Assembly: GCA_000151295.1 (NCBI GenBank) | Contig: GG745342.1 | Span: forward strand, 904,701 to 968,700 | Source: Allomyces macrogynus ATCC 38327 | Taxonomy: Eukaryota; Blastocladiomycota; Blastocladiomycetes; Blastocladiales; Blastocladiaceae | Reading direction: 5' to 3' | Length of the DNA: 64,000 nt | Part shown: one piece after another, positions 50,601-61,264 of the stretch | Layout of the letters: each line of letters begins with the position of its first letter | Numbering within the stretch: the stretch's first letter is position 1 | Program-made: the position numbers and the translations under genes | Notes under the pieces: model-generated | What the model saw: only the letters and a program-made list of their open reading frames with translations | Told to the model about the DNA's origin: nothing | Database searches by the model: none

Positions 50601-51595
50601 GCGACGTCCATAACTTGGCGGGCGCGCGGCTGAACGCCGGGACCAGCTCAGAGCATAGATCGGTCGCGCCCATGTGCTCGGCAAACAGGAGCACCGACGG
50701 GAGTGTCGCGCAGCACGATGTGCACGAGCACTTGAACCCGTGCAGCAATACGCGCAGGCCCACAACGACCGCGGCCTGTAACGCCGGCATCCCGAGAAAC
50801 TGCGCGCAGTGGAACAGCTCAAACGCCTGCAACGCCGATGCGGGCGGCGTGCGGAACGCGCCCGTGTAGATGAACGTCAGCACATTGTCGAAGAGCGCGG
50901 GCGACCCAAACACGGCGAGCGGGAGCCTGAACCGGTGCGCGGTCGTGGTGCGTGCGAGCCCGCCGAGTCCTGCGGGCCCAAAAATCGCCTCAAAGTAGGG
51001 CGACCGCGCAGCGAGCACGAATCGGTGCGCCGTGACCAGGTAGATCGGCGCGCTCGTCGTGTCCTCCACCACCAGCGTACAGTCGGCGTCGTCGCCGTAA
51101 TCGAGCAGCGACTGCATGCGATTCGCGAGCGTTGCCGGATCCGAGGCGCCATAGTACAGGTCCTCGAGCGTGCGGTAGAGCTCGGTGAGATCAGCGGTGC
51201 CGCGCGACGTGCGCGCGTGCACGTGAACGTGGAAAAGGCCGTCGTGCGGGTCGACGGTGCTCGCGGACGCAAGCTGTGCGTCGAGCGGCGTGGCGAGGAA
51301 TGGGTCAAGCCTTGCGGCGTCGAGCATGGCGCGGTGGCAGAGCACCTCGTCGGGATCGAGCTGCGTGTCGGCGGTCACTTCAAGTAACGTGTCGGGCGCA
51401 ATGGGCTGTTACAGTAGCAAAAAGAACGTGGCCATCGTCAGAACTTGTTCGCTTACGAATGAGCAGCACACTGCGCGCTGGGACGGGACGCACCTCACGC
51501 AGCGCCCGCACGAGATCCTTTCCAACCGCTTGGATGGCATCGAAGTTGGCGGCGGCCGGCGTGGCCGGTGCAATGGTCGTTGGCGTGCTGGGCAT
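47681..51595 (-). CDS. BTB/POZ-domain protein with Ser/Pro tail
   Basis: 1251 aa from exons 51494-51595, 48141-51405 and 47681-48069. An N-terminal helical region precedes a BTB domain at about residues 130-240: DDADCTLVVEDTTSAPIYLV, TAHRFVLAARSPYFEAIFG, FDNVLTFIYTGAFRTP, FELFHCAQFLGMPAL. A BACK-like helical part with a CSCTSCC cluster follows and may bind metal (inference). An acidic linker then leads to about 600 residues of Ser/Thr/Pro/Ala-rich disorder. That region holds many PxxP sites (PPVPPKD occurs twice) and a tandem SPRTAPSV octapeptide. The C-terminus is basic (KPKKKHKSFLARIGLGSL). BTB proteins of this kind often bind Cul3, but the partner here is unknown. The last intron was placed because it restores PPVPPKDGRRFSTLL. 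Its donor lies inside the octapeptide minisatellite. Confidence 0.82.
48131..48322. repeat. 24-bp coding minisatellite
   Basis: Eight tandem 24-bp units, plus-strand form GGAGACACACTCGGCGCCGT plus GCGC. The first five are nearly identical and the last three diverged. On the minus strand they encode the octapeptide SPRTAPSV in the BTB protein. The unit length keeps the frame whatever the copy number. Confidence 0.92.
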
Positions 51596-52266
51596 GGTGC
51601 TTGCAGAAATGGTTGGATGATCGGTGTGTGCTTGCTTGTGGCAGTTACTGATCGCTTGTTGGTGGTCGCGCACCCGTCGCGGGCGGGTCCTGCAATCGCT
51701 CAAAGCTCGGATCTACTGCCCATGCACGGGCCGGGCAGTACGTCGTTGGTATCGAGTTGGTCAATGAACGGGGTCGAGAGCAACGGCGCCGCGGGGGTGG
51801 ATGGCGGACAGCGTAGCCATGGCGATGGCGACGTGCAGCGGGCCAGGCACTTTGCCTCTGCGGTAGCGTGCATTACAGCACGTGGGTCGCGAAGGCCGCC
51901 AGCCCTGCCCAGACTGTTTCCCGCTCCCAACTCTGGGCAGTGGGCCGGGCTGGGCCACACGCCCCTAACCACGCTATCCACGTGGACGCTTCCGCGAGAC
52001 GAGGACGAAGCAGAACCGTCGGTGCTCCTTTCACCAGCCCGTACGTGCATCAACGGCGGCGCGGCCATGGACGGCGGCTGCTGCGGAAGCGTGCCCATGC
52101 GTCTCTTCTCGGATATTGAACCAACGCCCGAAAGAGAATGCCCAATGAAGTACATTTGCGATGCGACACCTGCGCGCACCATATTTATAAACCACTCTCC
52201 ATACAATCGGCGCGTCGTCTCCTCTCTTGCTCCTCGCTGCCAGCACAGCCGGCCGGCAACCTGTCA
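51596..52266. other. Intergenic region with TATA-like site
   Basis: 671 bp between the BTB start and the 3' end of the transporter gene. A minus-strand TATAAATAT motif lies at about 52182-52190 and is followed by an open but unremarkable 168-codon minus frame (51700-52206). Either a small unrecognised gene or a long BTB 5' UTR is possible. I do not call a gene. Confidence 0.35.
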
Positions 52267-54062
52267 TCACGCCGCTTCGTTCGTCGAGTCGCTGCTGCAG
52301 CATACCTGCGTGCGGCACTGTTTCGGGCACCGGAACTGGCACGCGAGCCCATGCGCGTCCACTGCTGGCGCGCCTCCCCCAATCGCGGGCGCGCCCGACG
52401 GCGCGTCCCCCGCGGCATGCACGACGCAAAACTCGGGCTGGATCGTGACCGAATGAACGTTATGCGTGTGCAGCAACTTCTTAATCTTGGCGGCAATGTC
52501 ATGGTACTGGTCCGAGTCGCGTGGATTGCGGCGGCAATCGTGTTCGGGCGCCTGCGCGAGCGCGACGTGCACAGTCGCGACGCTCTTCTCGTCGGCCAGT
52601 TCCCAGACGTGCAGTTCGTGCACGCCGACGACGCCTTCAAGCGCGGCAATCTGTGCCGTCACCTTGGGCAAGTCGATCGAGGCCGGCGCAACTTGCAAGA
52701 GCACGCTCGCGGCGCGCCGGACGAGCGGGATCGTCGATGCCAGGATCAGTCCCGTGATGATCAGCGACACGGCCGGGTCGACGTACTTGACCCACTCGGG
52801 CGCGTTTTCGCCGCTGGGGCCGCCCAGAGTCCATGCGAGCCCGGCGGAAATCATGACGGCCACGGACCCGAGCGCATCGCCCATCACGTGCAGGAACACG
52901 CCGCGCATGTTCATCCCGCTTGTCTTGGACTTGGACGGTGCCGAGGCGCCGTGGTCGTCGCCGTCAGACCCGGCACGCGCCTCTTCGTCGGCGTGCGAGT
53001 GGTAGGACGGCGCTTCCGGCTGGTACGGCGGGAGAGTTGACGACGTGGCCGACGGTCGGTGCTGCTGGGTGGGGTTCGACGGGGACATGAGGCCCAGCTC
53101 GTGCGAGTCCCGGCCGGGCACGATTTGCACGATCTTGCCCATGCGCATGACCTGCGTCCCCGTCGAGCTCGATGCGAGCTGCGCGTCGGACGTCGATCCT
53201 GGCGGGTCCACCGGGGAAAGGTTCGCGGGCGAAGGGCTGGGTCGCGTCACTGCCGGTGCGGGTGCCGACGGTTTCGTCGCGCAAGCGTGAAGATGCACGT
53301 CAGTGGCCGAGTGGTCGTCGTGCTCGTGGTCATGGTCGTGGCCGGCGTGATCGTGACCGCCTCCGTGGCCATGACTATGGCCATGGCCGTGGCCGTGATC
53401 TACAAATGCATGCATAGTTCCGCCGTCAGCTTGGGCGTCGAAGAGCCACCACGTCGCGCCGCAATACTAACCGTGGAATATGAACAGGCCAATAACGTTG
53501 ACCGCGAGGCCAGCCCCGCCAACAATCAAGACTTGGCGCGGGTTTTCCACGACTAGAAAAACAAGATTCAGTCAGTCGTGACCCGGATGCGTGATCACCG
53601 CAGCATGCACACGCACATTTCGGCGACAGGAAGCGCTCGATTGCTTCCATGAATATAGAAAAGCAAAGCGCCATCAAAAAGACACCGTTGATGAGCGCGC
53701 CGACAATCTCGGCGCGTTGCCAGCCATACGAGTAGTTTCCTTGGTGCACCGTCTGCTTGGCGAGCTACATGCGGCCCGACGCGATCAAGACGGTGAGCAC
53801 CCGACCAAGCAAACACATCACGCGAATCCACCACCGCCAAAAGTACCTTAATCGCGTATAACGCAATGACCAGAGACAAGACGTCCGACAACATGTGGAA
53901 CGCGTCCGCGACCAGCGCGACCGACCCCGTCATGTTGCCGACAATCAGCTCGACCAGACAGAACCCGCCCGTCATGGACAGCATCAACCCGATACGCCCG
54001 CGACGCGTCTTGAGTCGCTGCAGTAGCGACTTGGACTTGCGGTTGGCAGTCGGCGGGTCCAT
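52267..54062 (-). CDS. CDF-family zinc transporter (Zrc1/ZnT-like)
   Basis: Cation diffusion facilitator that moves Zn2+ out of the cytosol, probably into the vacuole or secretory compartments. Exons 53847-54062, 53617-53764, 53472-53552 and 52267-53399 give 525 aa. TM1 is GLMLSMTGGFCLVELIVGNM. TM2 carries the metal site HxxxD (DAFHMLSD). TM3 is EIVGALINGVFLMALCFSIF and TM4 VLIVGGAGLAVNVIGLFIFH. A His-rich cytosolic loop follows (about 60 residues of HGHGHSHGHGG type, then a Ser/Pro linker). TM5 has the second HxxxD (HVMGDALGSVAVM) and TM6 is DPAVSLIITGLILAS. The C-terminal metallochaperone-like domain contains VGVHELHVWELADEKSVATV. The extreme C-terminus is Cys-rich (CQFRCPKQCRTQVCC), an unusual addition that may bind metal. 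A TATA box lies 113 bp upstream. Confidence 0.93.
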
Positions 54063-55108
54063 GGTCGGATTCGGTTGCGAATTGGCAGGACTCGAGGGTG
54101 CGGTGTGCGAGCGAAAATGCTGGAATATGCAATACCCGGATTGCGAGAGCCGATGCAAGGGGAGTCGCGCGTTGATATATATTGCACGGCCACGGAGAGA
54201 GCAAGAACGAGCAACACGTCGGCCAGTTTTCGGCTCCAAAATGCGGATGCGCGCGCGCAGCACCGGAACGTCGCCGCGACGAGTCCTTGCGCACACGGTT
54301 GCAGGGTGGAAGATGCCGGAGAAATCGTGATCGCGTCGCAGATCCCGGCGGCACTGGCGGCGGCAACAGCGTCGGCCGCGCGTTGGAGGTGCTGCGAACT
54401 GGGACCTCTTCGGCTCCCTTGGCGGTGCTGGTGCACCAGTGTGATGGGAGAGTCGAACCACCATCTCGGCCATCGGCCACAGCCGTTGGCCACAGCGATA
54501 TTGGCGAACCGCAATCCAGCCAAAATGACAAAGGCATTGCTTAACCCAAGCGCCACTGCCGCCCAAGGTCAGCGCCGCCGACCGTCACCATCGGGCACCA
54601 TGAGGACCCTCGCGGTCACGCATGCCCAACTTTTCGGGCGGCTCAAATCGTCTCGCTCATCTCCCGAGCTTCTAACCATGTTGCTCCCTGTTGCTGCCTG
54701 CCGGCCGCAGGACAAACCAAAGTCGATTAATTCGCCATTATCCGATCGGTTCATGCTGAAAATTCTTGGAGTGCCTCAGCGACGACACTTGACACCTGTG
54801 GTGATGATGCTCAGATGGCTGCGTGAGTTACGCTCTACGCTCTTGGTGGATACGGGATGACGACCGATCCGGCCGCGTCGCAACGTCTTCTTGCAGCTGG
54901 TCACGGCGCTGAGAGATCTTGGATATCATGAGCTGAATGGTTGGAGTTGTTGCTGGAAGATGGTGAAGGGCTTTAAGGACGAGCTCGCTGCTCGAACGAC
55001 GATGCTCACAAAATTGGCGGCGCTTGCTTGCGCTGGGGCGACCGTTTTGAGAGCAGCAACGACGGCAGGATCGATTCAAGCGTAACTTGCAGCAAAACGT
55101 CGACCAAA
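54063..55108. other. Divergent region, CDF/DPH6, about 1 kb
   Basis: Between head-to-head ATGs. It contains the TATA box at 54175. The frames present are short and unconvincing. Confidence 0.4.
54175..54182 (-). promoter_or_regulatory. TATA box of zinc transporter gene
   Basis: Minus-strand TATATATC in GCAATATATATCAACG, about 113 bp before the ATG at 54062. Confidence 0.5.
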
Positions 55109-57876
55109 ATGAAAATCGTCGCGCTGATCAGGTACTTGATGGCATGACGGGGATGACAGAGATCAGCACGCAAGCCATTGGGTTCATGATTTGGACACCA
55201 ACCCAGAGTCGGTTGACCAGGAATGACCAAGGAAATGATCAACGGCCGCACAATGGCAGTAACAACGCAGAATTCCTGACGGCGAGCCATATCCTGTTCT
55301 TTGTCTGGTGCGGTGATCATGTAGCGGCGGCAAGGACTCTTGCTTTAACGTGCTGCACTGCGTCGCCAACGGCCATGATGTTGTTGCTCTCGCCAACTTG
55401 CACCCGGCGGCGGATGCGGGCGGTATGTGTCGCCCTTCTCCACCCGTTGATGTGCTGTTCCATTCGCTCCTTATCGTCGTGTGCTCGCATCGACAGACGA
55501 GCTCGACTCGCACATGTACCAGACGGTCGGCCACGACGTGATTCCGCTCTACGCCAAGTGTTTCCGCAACCCGGGCGCGCCCAATGATGTCGACCCGCTC
55601 GCTGCGCCCGACCTGCCTATGTTCCGGCGCGCGATTGCAGGCGCCTCGGCCAACATTGGCATGACCTACGACCACGCGGGCACGGCTGCTGCCGGCAACA
55701 ACCACGTGGTGGACGAGGTGGAGGACCTGTATTTGTTGCTCAAGGACGTGGTCACGGCCATGCCCGACGTAAAGGGCGTTTCGGTTGGCGCGATCTTGTC
55801 GTCATACCAGCGGGTGCGTGTGGAGAACGTGTACGTGTTTCCTCTACTCGTGATTTGTGATAGGGAACGTATTTGGTGATTTTGATACACGTCCCCTCTG
55901 CTAGGTGCCAGCGACTCGGACTGCAAGTCTTTGGGTATCTGTGGCAGGGCGACCAAGTCGAGCTCCTGGCCAGCATGGTCAGCGCCGGCATGAACTCGAT
56001 CTTGATCAAGGTCGCGGCCATGGGTGCGGTTTGTTTCTCCTGCTTCTGGTGTTGGCAGCGACGGCTCACTTGGCGATTTTTCTCTCTGCAGGCCTCGACC
56101 GTCGCCATCTCGGCAAGTCGCTGATGCAGCTGCAACCGCATCTCCTGAAAATGGTACCATTCCACCTCTTTTCTCCGCCCCTCGGAACGATCTATACGAC
56201 TCAACCCGTCCGCGAAACGCCTGTAGCATGCGCAGTTCGACCTCCACCCATGCGGCGAAGGCGGCGAGTACGAGACCATCACGCTCGACTGCCCCGTGTT
56301 CCGCCGGCGCCTGGTCGTCAAAATCGCCGAGACCATTGCTCACTCGGACGACGAGATTGCGCCCGTTCTGTACCAGCGGCTCGTCGATGTGGAAGTCGAG
56401 GACAAGACCGATCTCGTCCCGTACGAGCAACTGCGCGCCGACCTGCGCGCGCAGCTTGTCCCAGACACGGTCGCGCACATCGTCAAGGACGCGATCAATT
56501 TCGACACGGTCACGGCGTCCTCCGCTGTGGGTCTTGTTTGCGCCGAGGAGAAGGAGGCGGCGGCGGCGCTGCCGCAGGTTAAGATCGTCGGGAGCCTGCT
56601 GGCCGTGACGGGGATTCGTGCGCCGTCCGATGTGGCGCTCGAGGACGCAGCGCGGCACGTCATGGAACAGCTCGCGCAAGTGCTTCAGAGCCGCAAGCTC
56701 GACACGAAGCGGCACTTGATCATGGTCACGGTGCTCGTCAAGGACATGGCCGACTTTGCGCACGTCAATGCGATTTACGGGCAGTACTTTGGCGTGAATC
56801 CGGCGGCGCGGTACGTTCTTGCCAGTCGAATGCAGCTTGGATCCGAAAGCAACGTGTTAACTTTTGCCGTAACTGTGTGTCCAGCGCGTGCATCCAAGCC
56901 GTCCTGCCGTGTCAAGTTCAAGTGGATGCTCTCGCCGTCGCCCACGCCACCGTGCCGCGTGACAACCTGCACGTGCAGTCGATCTCGTACTGGGCCGCGG
57001 CCAACATCGGCCCGTACTCGCAGTCATGCACGGTCGGGAGCCACGTGTTCGTCGCCGGCCAAATTGGTCTCGTCCCAGAAACCATGGCCATGCCAGCACT
57101 GTCGACCCTCACCGCCACATTCCAAGCCCAAGCCCACCTGTCGCTGCGGCACCTGACGCGCATCTACAACGCTCTGCGCGTCTCCCCCACCCGCGACGTG
57201 GTCGCGTGCGTCGCGTACGTCTCAAGTCCGCAGTGGCTCACAGCCGCGCGGCAAGTGTGGACTGCGGCCATGGACGCGCCTGTGCTCGCCGTGGCCGTCC
57301 CGCGCCTCCCGCGTGACGCGCTCGTCGAGTGGGTGGCCGTCGCGCACCACCCGGAGTGGCGGAACCAGTACAATGCGGCGCACTCGCGACTGCGCAACCC
57401 GTTGGATTCGGACGACGAGGAGGATGCACCGATCGTGGCCGCGCGGAACGTCATGGTGCGCGCGGCGACGACGCGGGGCGGGGACGTGACGGCGTCGCGC
57501 AACGGGACGCTGGTCACGGTCATGGCGCGTGGGACAGTGTCGGCGCCGGCGGGGAGCGAGTGGACCGAAGCGGATGTGCGCCCGGTGCTTGCAGATTTGG
57601 TGGATGATATCGGTGTGGCGCTTGCCAAGGTGCAGGCGGAGTGGCAGCATGTGCTGAGCTTGCGCGTGTTTTACTTGGCCGAGATGACGGCCGGGTTTGA
57701 GACGGGTACGTTGTTGTTGGGACTGCGAGCAAGGTCGGGACGACGTAATGACCTGTCGGATTTCTGTAGTTGCCCTGCAAGTCCTCGGTTCGCTCGGCCC
57801 CATCAGCTTCGCTCCGTGCACAGGCATTGCAAGCCGCGCGCATTTCGCGCTCTTCCTGCACGCCAACGTCGAGTAA
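55109..57876 (+). CDS. DPH6: Diphthine-ammonia ligase
   Basis: Catalyses the last, ATP-dependent amidation step of diphthamide synthesis on eEF2. Exons 55109-55131 (23 nt), 55325-55422, 55497-55830, 55905-56023, 56092-56153, 56236-56810, 56885-57705 and 57770-57876 give 712 aa (yeast Dph6 is 685). The ATP-pyrophosphatase P-loop is assembled across exon 1/2: MKIVALIS-GGKDSCFNVLH. The characteristic core reads DELDSHMYQTVGHDVIPLYA, GVSVGAILSSYQRVRVENV, CQRLGLQVFGYLWQ and HPCGEGGEYETITLDCPVF. Two C-terminal RidA/YjgF domains follow, the first with ISYWAAANIGPYSQS and VFVAGQIGLVPETM, as in fungal Dph6 fusions. The 193-bp first intron after only seven codons is unusual. All junctions restore family consensus. 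Confidence 0.95.
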
Positions 57877-58090
57877 CCGGTTCGGCCGGTTTTGCCCTTC
57901 CCAATATTGTTCCACACATTTTGACTAGCCCGTCGGTAGTAGCAAACAGAAGTTTTTCATTTAATTACCAAGATCCAGCTCAAAACAACTCGAAGCAAAT
58001 CCCGCTACGACCTTTGGGTATTTCATCCCCTCCACCGAGCGGTACCAACGACCGCTCCTCTCACACGATCGGATCCCGCCAATCCACCGA
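57877..58090. other. Convergent 3' region
   Basis: 214 bp between tail-to-tail DPH6 and the SPxK gene. Consistent with two 3' UTRs. Confidence 0.4.
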
Positions 58091-58944
58091 TCAGTGCTTG
58101 GCCGGGCTTTTCGGGCTCGCCGACCCGACCGCCTTCTTGATCGCGGCCTCGTCAAGCTTCTTGGGTGTCGCCGCCTTGCCGACACCACCGCCCTGCGCCG
58201 GAATCTTAGTCGGCGACGGCGGCGTCGTACCCTTAGCGGGCTTCGTCGGCGACGCCGGGGCCTTAGCCTTGGTGGGCGACGACGGCGCCGACTTGATCGG
58301 CGACCCGAGCACGGTCGGCGCGTACTTAACGGTCGGCGAGACGTGCAGGTGCAGCACGCGCTGCTTGGCGGCCGCATCGAGCTTGGCCACCTCGGTCGTG
58401 ACCTGCAGCTTGGCCTGCGACCACTCGGTCTTGCTCGCCTGCAGTTCCTCGAGCAGCTTGAACTTGGCGGCCTGGCGCGTCGGCGAGTTCGAGGGGGACG
58501 CGCGCGTCGGCGACGCCGAGGTCGCGATCTTGGTCGGCGTCTTCGGGGCTGCGGCGGCCTTCTTGGGGGACGCGGGCGCGGCAGCCTTGGGAGGGGATTT
58601 GGGCCCCGAGGAACTGGCCTTAGATGGCGACGAGGGCGTCGACGACTTGGCCTTGGCCTTGTCTGTTGGACAGGAGGGGACGGGAGCGGTCAGCATCGAA
58701 GCGATCACGATGCACCAACAGAATGGTCCCGTCGAAGTCGCAATCGCGGTCACTGCTCGACGTGTGCGCGCTCACGAGAAGCGCAAGTACGGCGGGCGAT
58801 GTCGCGACTACAACGGCTCGGCGTCATGGACGCTCGGGTACTTGCAGCAGCGGCATGGGAACTGGGATACCGACCGGTCGTGTAGGGCGACGCGGCGTCG
58901 GCGGCCTTCTGGCGCAGGTTGTAGGACGACTTCTGAACGGGCAT
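58091..58944 (-). CDS. SPxK-rich basic protein (H1-tail-like)
   Basis: 213 aa from exons 58875-58944 and 58091-58662, with a 212-bp intron. The start reads MPVQKSSYNLRQKAADAASP. The body is dominated by S/T-P-x-K/R units (SPSK, SPPK, SPKK, TPTK, SPTR, SPTK) interrupted by one charged helix (KFKLLEELQASKTEWSQAKL, about 90-125) likely to form a coiled coil. SPKK-type motifs occur in linker-histone tails and bind AT-rich minor groove. They are also CDK/MAPK sites. No winged-helix H1 core is visible, so this is not a canonical histone H1. It could be a chromatin or microtubule-binding protein. A TATA box lies 83 bp upstream, suggesting regulated expression. Confidence 0.8.
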
Positions 58945-60047
58945 GGTGGTTGCTTGCAGTTGGTTGGTCGGCTGCAGGAGCGAATGCGACTGGAGAGTCG
59001 AGAATGTGGCCGGGGAGACGGGCGCTCTTATAGGCGCAGCGCTACGCAACCTGGACCTGACCAGCATTCCAGCACGCGTTCCCGCGGCCCCACTCATTGT
59101 GATAACCGTTAACCACTCTTAACCACTCGCCCCTCGTTGCGCCAAGAGTGCCCGAGGCGCGGAGTAGCTATAATTTGGACCTATTTTCCTCTGGAGCCGT
59201 TCGCGGTGGATAATGAAGTGGGGCGAGCGCCTCAATACTGCTGGCAAGCGGGCCGTAATTCGGTTCTCCGCAAGCCCTCGCCCGGAAGCCAAGGTGGTCA
59301 GGCTGTGCGGAGCGGGGCGTTCGGCTTCAATTATTGCGAAGTGGCCACGGCGGACAGAGCAGAACACTGACGGCCGCGTCGACGTCGAAGCAGCCAACGA
59401 TGGCCCTGACGCTGGGTGGGTGCGGCATCGAGAGACGCGTCGTGCAGCGCACGTGGTGGGTGAGAGACACAGTGTTGCAAGAGGCAACACTGCCAACGCC
59501 CAGCAACGGCCTAGTGTGGCCTCACATGATGTGGTCAACGCACATATAGTCGACCACTTCCGCCACCTGTCCTGGTCCCCACCTTGATGCATTGCTGTCT
59601 TTAGCCTTGCCTGTGTTGTTGCGATCTGCCAAGGAAGACAAAATTTATCCGCGCTACCGAATGTACCCTGTGGATAACGATAAAATATTGGTTGAATTTC
59701 TTCGGCTGAGGTTGATCGACAACGTCTAGAAATCTGTTGCTAATTTCTGTTTCTCTGTGGACCCAACTGATGGTACTTTGTAATTTGCGATTGAGCTGCA
59801 GCCCGAGACCGTCACATGCCTGGTGATCAATATGGCTCGGTGTCCGCCCTGAGAACAACTTTTTCACTGAAGGGTTCCTTGCGTTGCTGGCTTTATGTTG
59901 TCAGTCGTCAATCTTGGAGGGCAACACGTTCACGGTCTTGGTGTCCTCGGTGTGAACGGATTCGCGAAACGGGCCGAGTCGAAAAGCAGGGGGAATATTT
60001 TTCACGCTGGAGACTACAAATAACGGGCACGGCAACGAATTGTTCCA
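58945..60047. other. Intergenic region, 1.1 kb
   Basis: 5' flank of the SPxK gene and 3' flank of GUK1. From about 59,590 to 60,050 the sequence is clearly AT-richer. No gene or RNA is recognised. Confidence 0.4.
59027..59032 (-). promoter_or_regulatory. TATA box of SPxK gene
   Basis: Minus-strand TATAAG in GCCTATAAGAGCGCC, 83 bp before the ATG at 58944. Confidence 0.6.
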
Positions 60048-60963
60048 TCACACCTGGTAGTGCTCCTTGATCCACGCCGTGAGCTTGGTATAAGCCTCGT
60101 CAATGTTGTCGTTGACAATCACGTAGTCATGCGCGCCCGTGGCCGCGTACTCGAGCTCGGCCTTGGCGGCCGCCAATCGGTCAGCCAGCGTCTCGGCCGA
60201 CTCGGTGCCGCGGCCCTTGAGCCGTGCCTCGAGCACCTCGAGCGACGGTGGCTGCACAAACACGTAGCGCGCGTTCAGATTGGTGTTCTTGACAATCTTG
60301 ACGCCCTGCATGTCGACTACAGGGAAGAGGGGAGGGGGGGGGGGGGGGGGCATACGTCACGTCAGGGGCTGTCGACAGTGCCATTCGTGCGCAAGACGAA
60401 AACGAAGAGCACGTACTGTCGAGAATGCAAATCTTGCCCTGCTCCACGACCTGCTTGACGGCCTGCACCGACGACCCGTAGAGGTTCTTGGAGTATTCGG
60501 CCCACTCAATGAACGCATGCTGTGCAATCAGCTCCTGGAACTTGTCGCGCGTCGTAAAGTAGTAACTGACGCCGTCGACCTCGCCGTCACGCGGCTTGCG
60601 CGTCGTGTCTATTTCAGTCGACCCAGGTCGCCAGTCAGCACATGAGGACTCGCCGCGATCCTCGATCGGGACCATACGCGACACACTGAACCCAAATACG
60701 CCAGGGTACTCCTTGAACAGGCGTGTCAAGAGCGTCGACTTGCCGGCGCCTGAGGGGCCCGACAGGACCAGCGGGCGGGTGTTGTCCTTGACGATGGCGG
60801 CGGGCGGCACGGCAGTTGACATGGTTGCGGAAAGTGCTCGTAGCGGTTTGGCACGGATCGAGACGGTCGGGCGGAGCTTAGGCGCGGCGGCAATAAGCGG
60901 GAGAGCTCGTGGAGCGAGTGCAGCAAGTGGCCTTGGGGCACGCGACGAGAGAGTGGAGAACAT
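60048..60963 (-). CDS. GUK1: Guanylate kinase
   Basis: Phosphorylates GMP to GDP with ATP. Exons 60678-60963, 60417-60608 and 60048-60316 give 248 aa. The P-loop is LVLSGPSGAGKSTLLTRLF. Splicing of an in-frame intron (60609-60677) restores the GMP-binding motif FSVS-HTTRKPRDGEVDG, followed by YYFTTRDKFQELIAQHAFIE and NLYGSS. The second junction gives CILD-IDMQGVKIVK. The lid and C-terminus match (RYVFVQPPSLEVLEARLKGR). The first 47 residues (MFSTLSSRAPRPLAALAPRA) are basic, hydroxylated and acid-free, a strong mitochondrial presequence. A second in-frame Met (60822, MSTAVPPAAIV) starts a protein of usual cytosolic length, so dual localisation from two AUGs is likely (inference). It is head-to-head with KAE1. 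Confidence 0.94.
60334..60350. repeat. G17 homopolymer in GUK1 intron
   Basis: Seventeen G on the plus strand. In the transcript this is a C-only pyrimidine tract close to the 3' splice site of GUK1 intron 2 (acceptor CCTGTAG). The run length is likely unstable or imprecisely sequenced. Confidence 0.8.
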
Positions 60964-61264
60964 CACCGTGCAAAATGTGCGGCACGCCGCTTGCAAAAAT
61001 TATGCACTTTGCTTCAGAAAAAGTGGATAAATCGTCTGGGCGTGACCAGTGATGTGGACAGAGCACAGAGGATGCACAGGGCGAGCCGAGCAAGCACGTC
61101 GAATCGTCCTTGTCCAACTTCCACCGCGACATCGGGCACGATCAGCCGAAGCACAACTCGCGGCAGCAGCAGCCTTTGGCGTTCATCAGCTTGTCCACCC
61201 GTGTTCGCGCGGCGATCGTCCGGGACTGACCCTCTCACGCATCAAATCCACCAAGAACTCGACC
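60964..61264. promoter_or_regulatory. Bidirectional promoter region GUK1/KAE1
   Basis: 301 bp separate the two divergent ATGs, so both promoters must lie here. No TATA box is seen in either direction, as expected for two housekeeping genes. Confidence 0.5.

Noticed and set aside
47956..51378. BTB protein ending in frame at 47956
   Set aside because: After the minisatellite that frame becomes Arg-rich and structureless. Splicing to the frame ending at 47681 restores PPVPPKDG and a plausible C-terminus.
51257..52456. 399-codon plus-strand frame
   Set aside because: Overlaps the BTB first exon and the zinc transporter 3' end in antisense. No recognisable domain.
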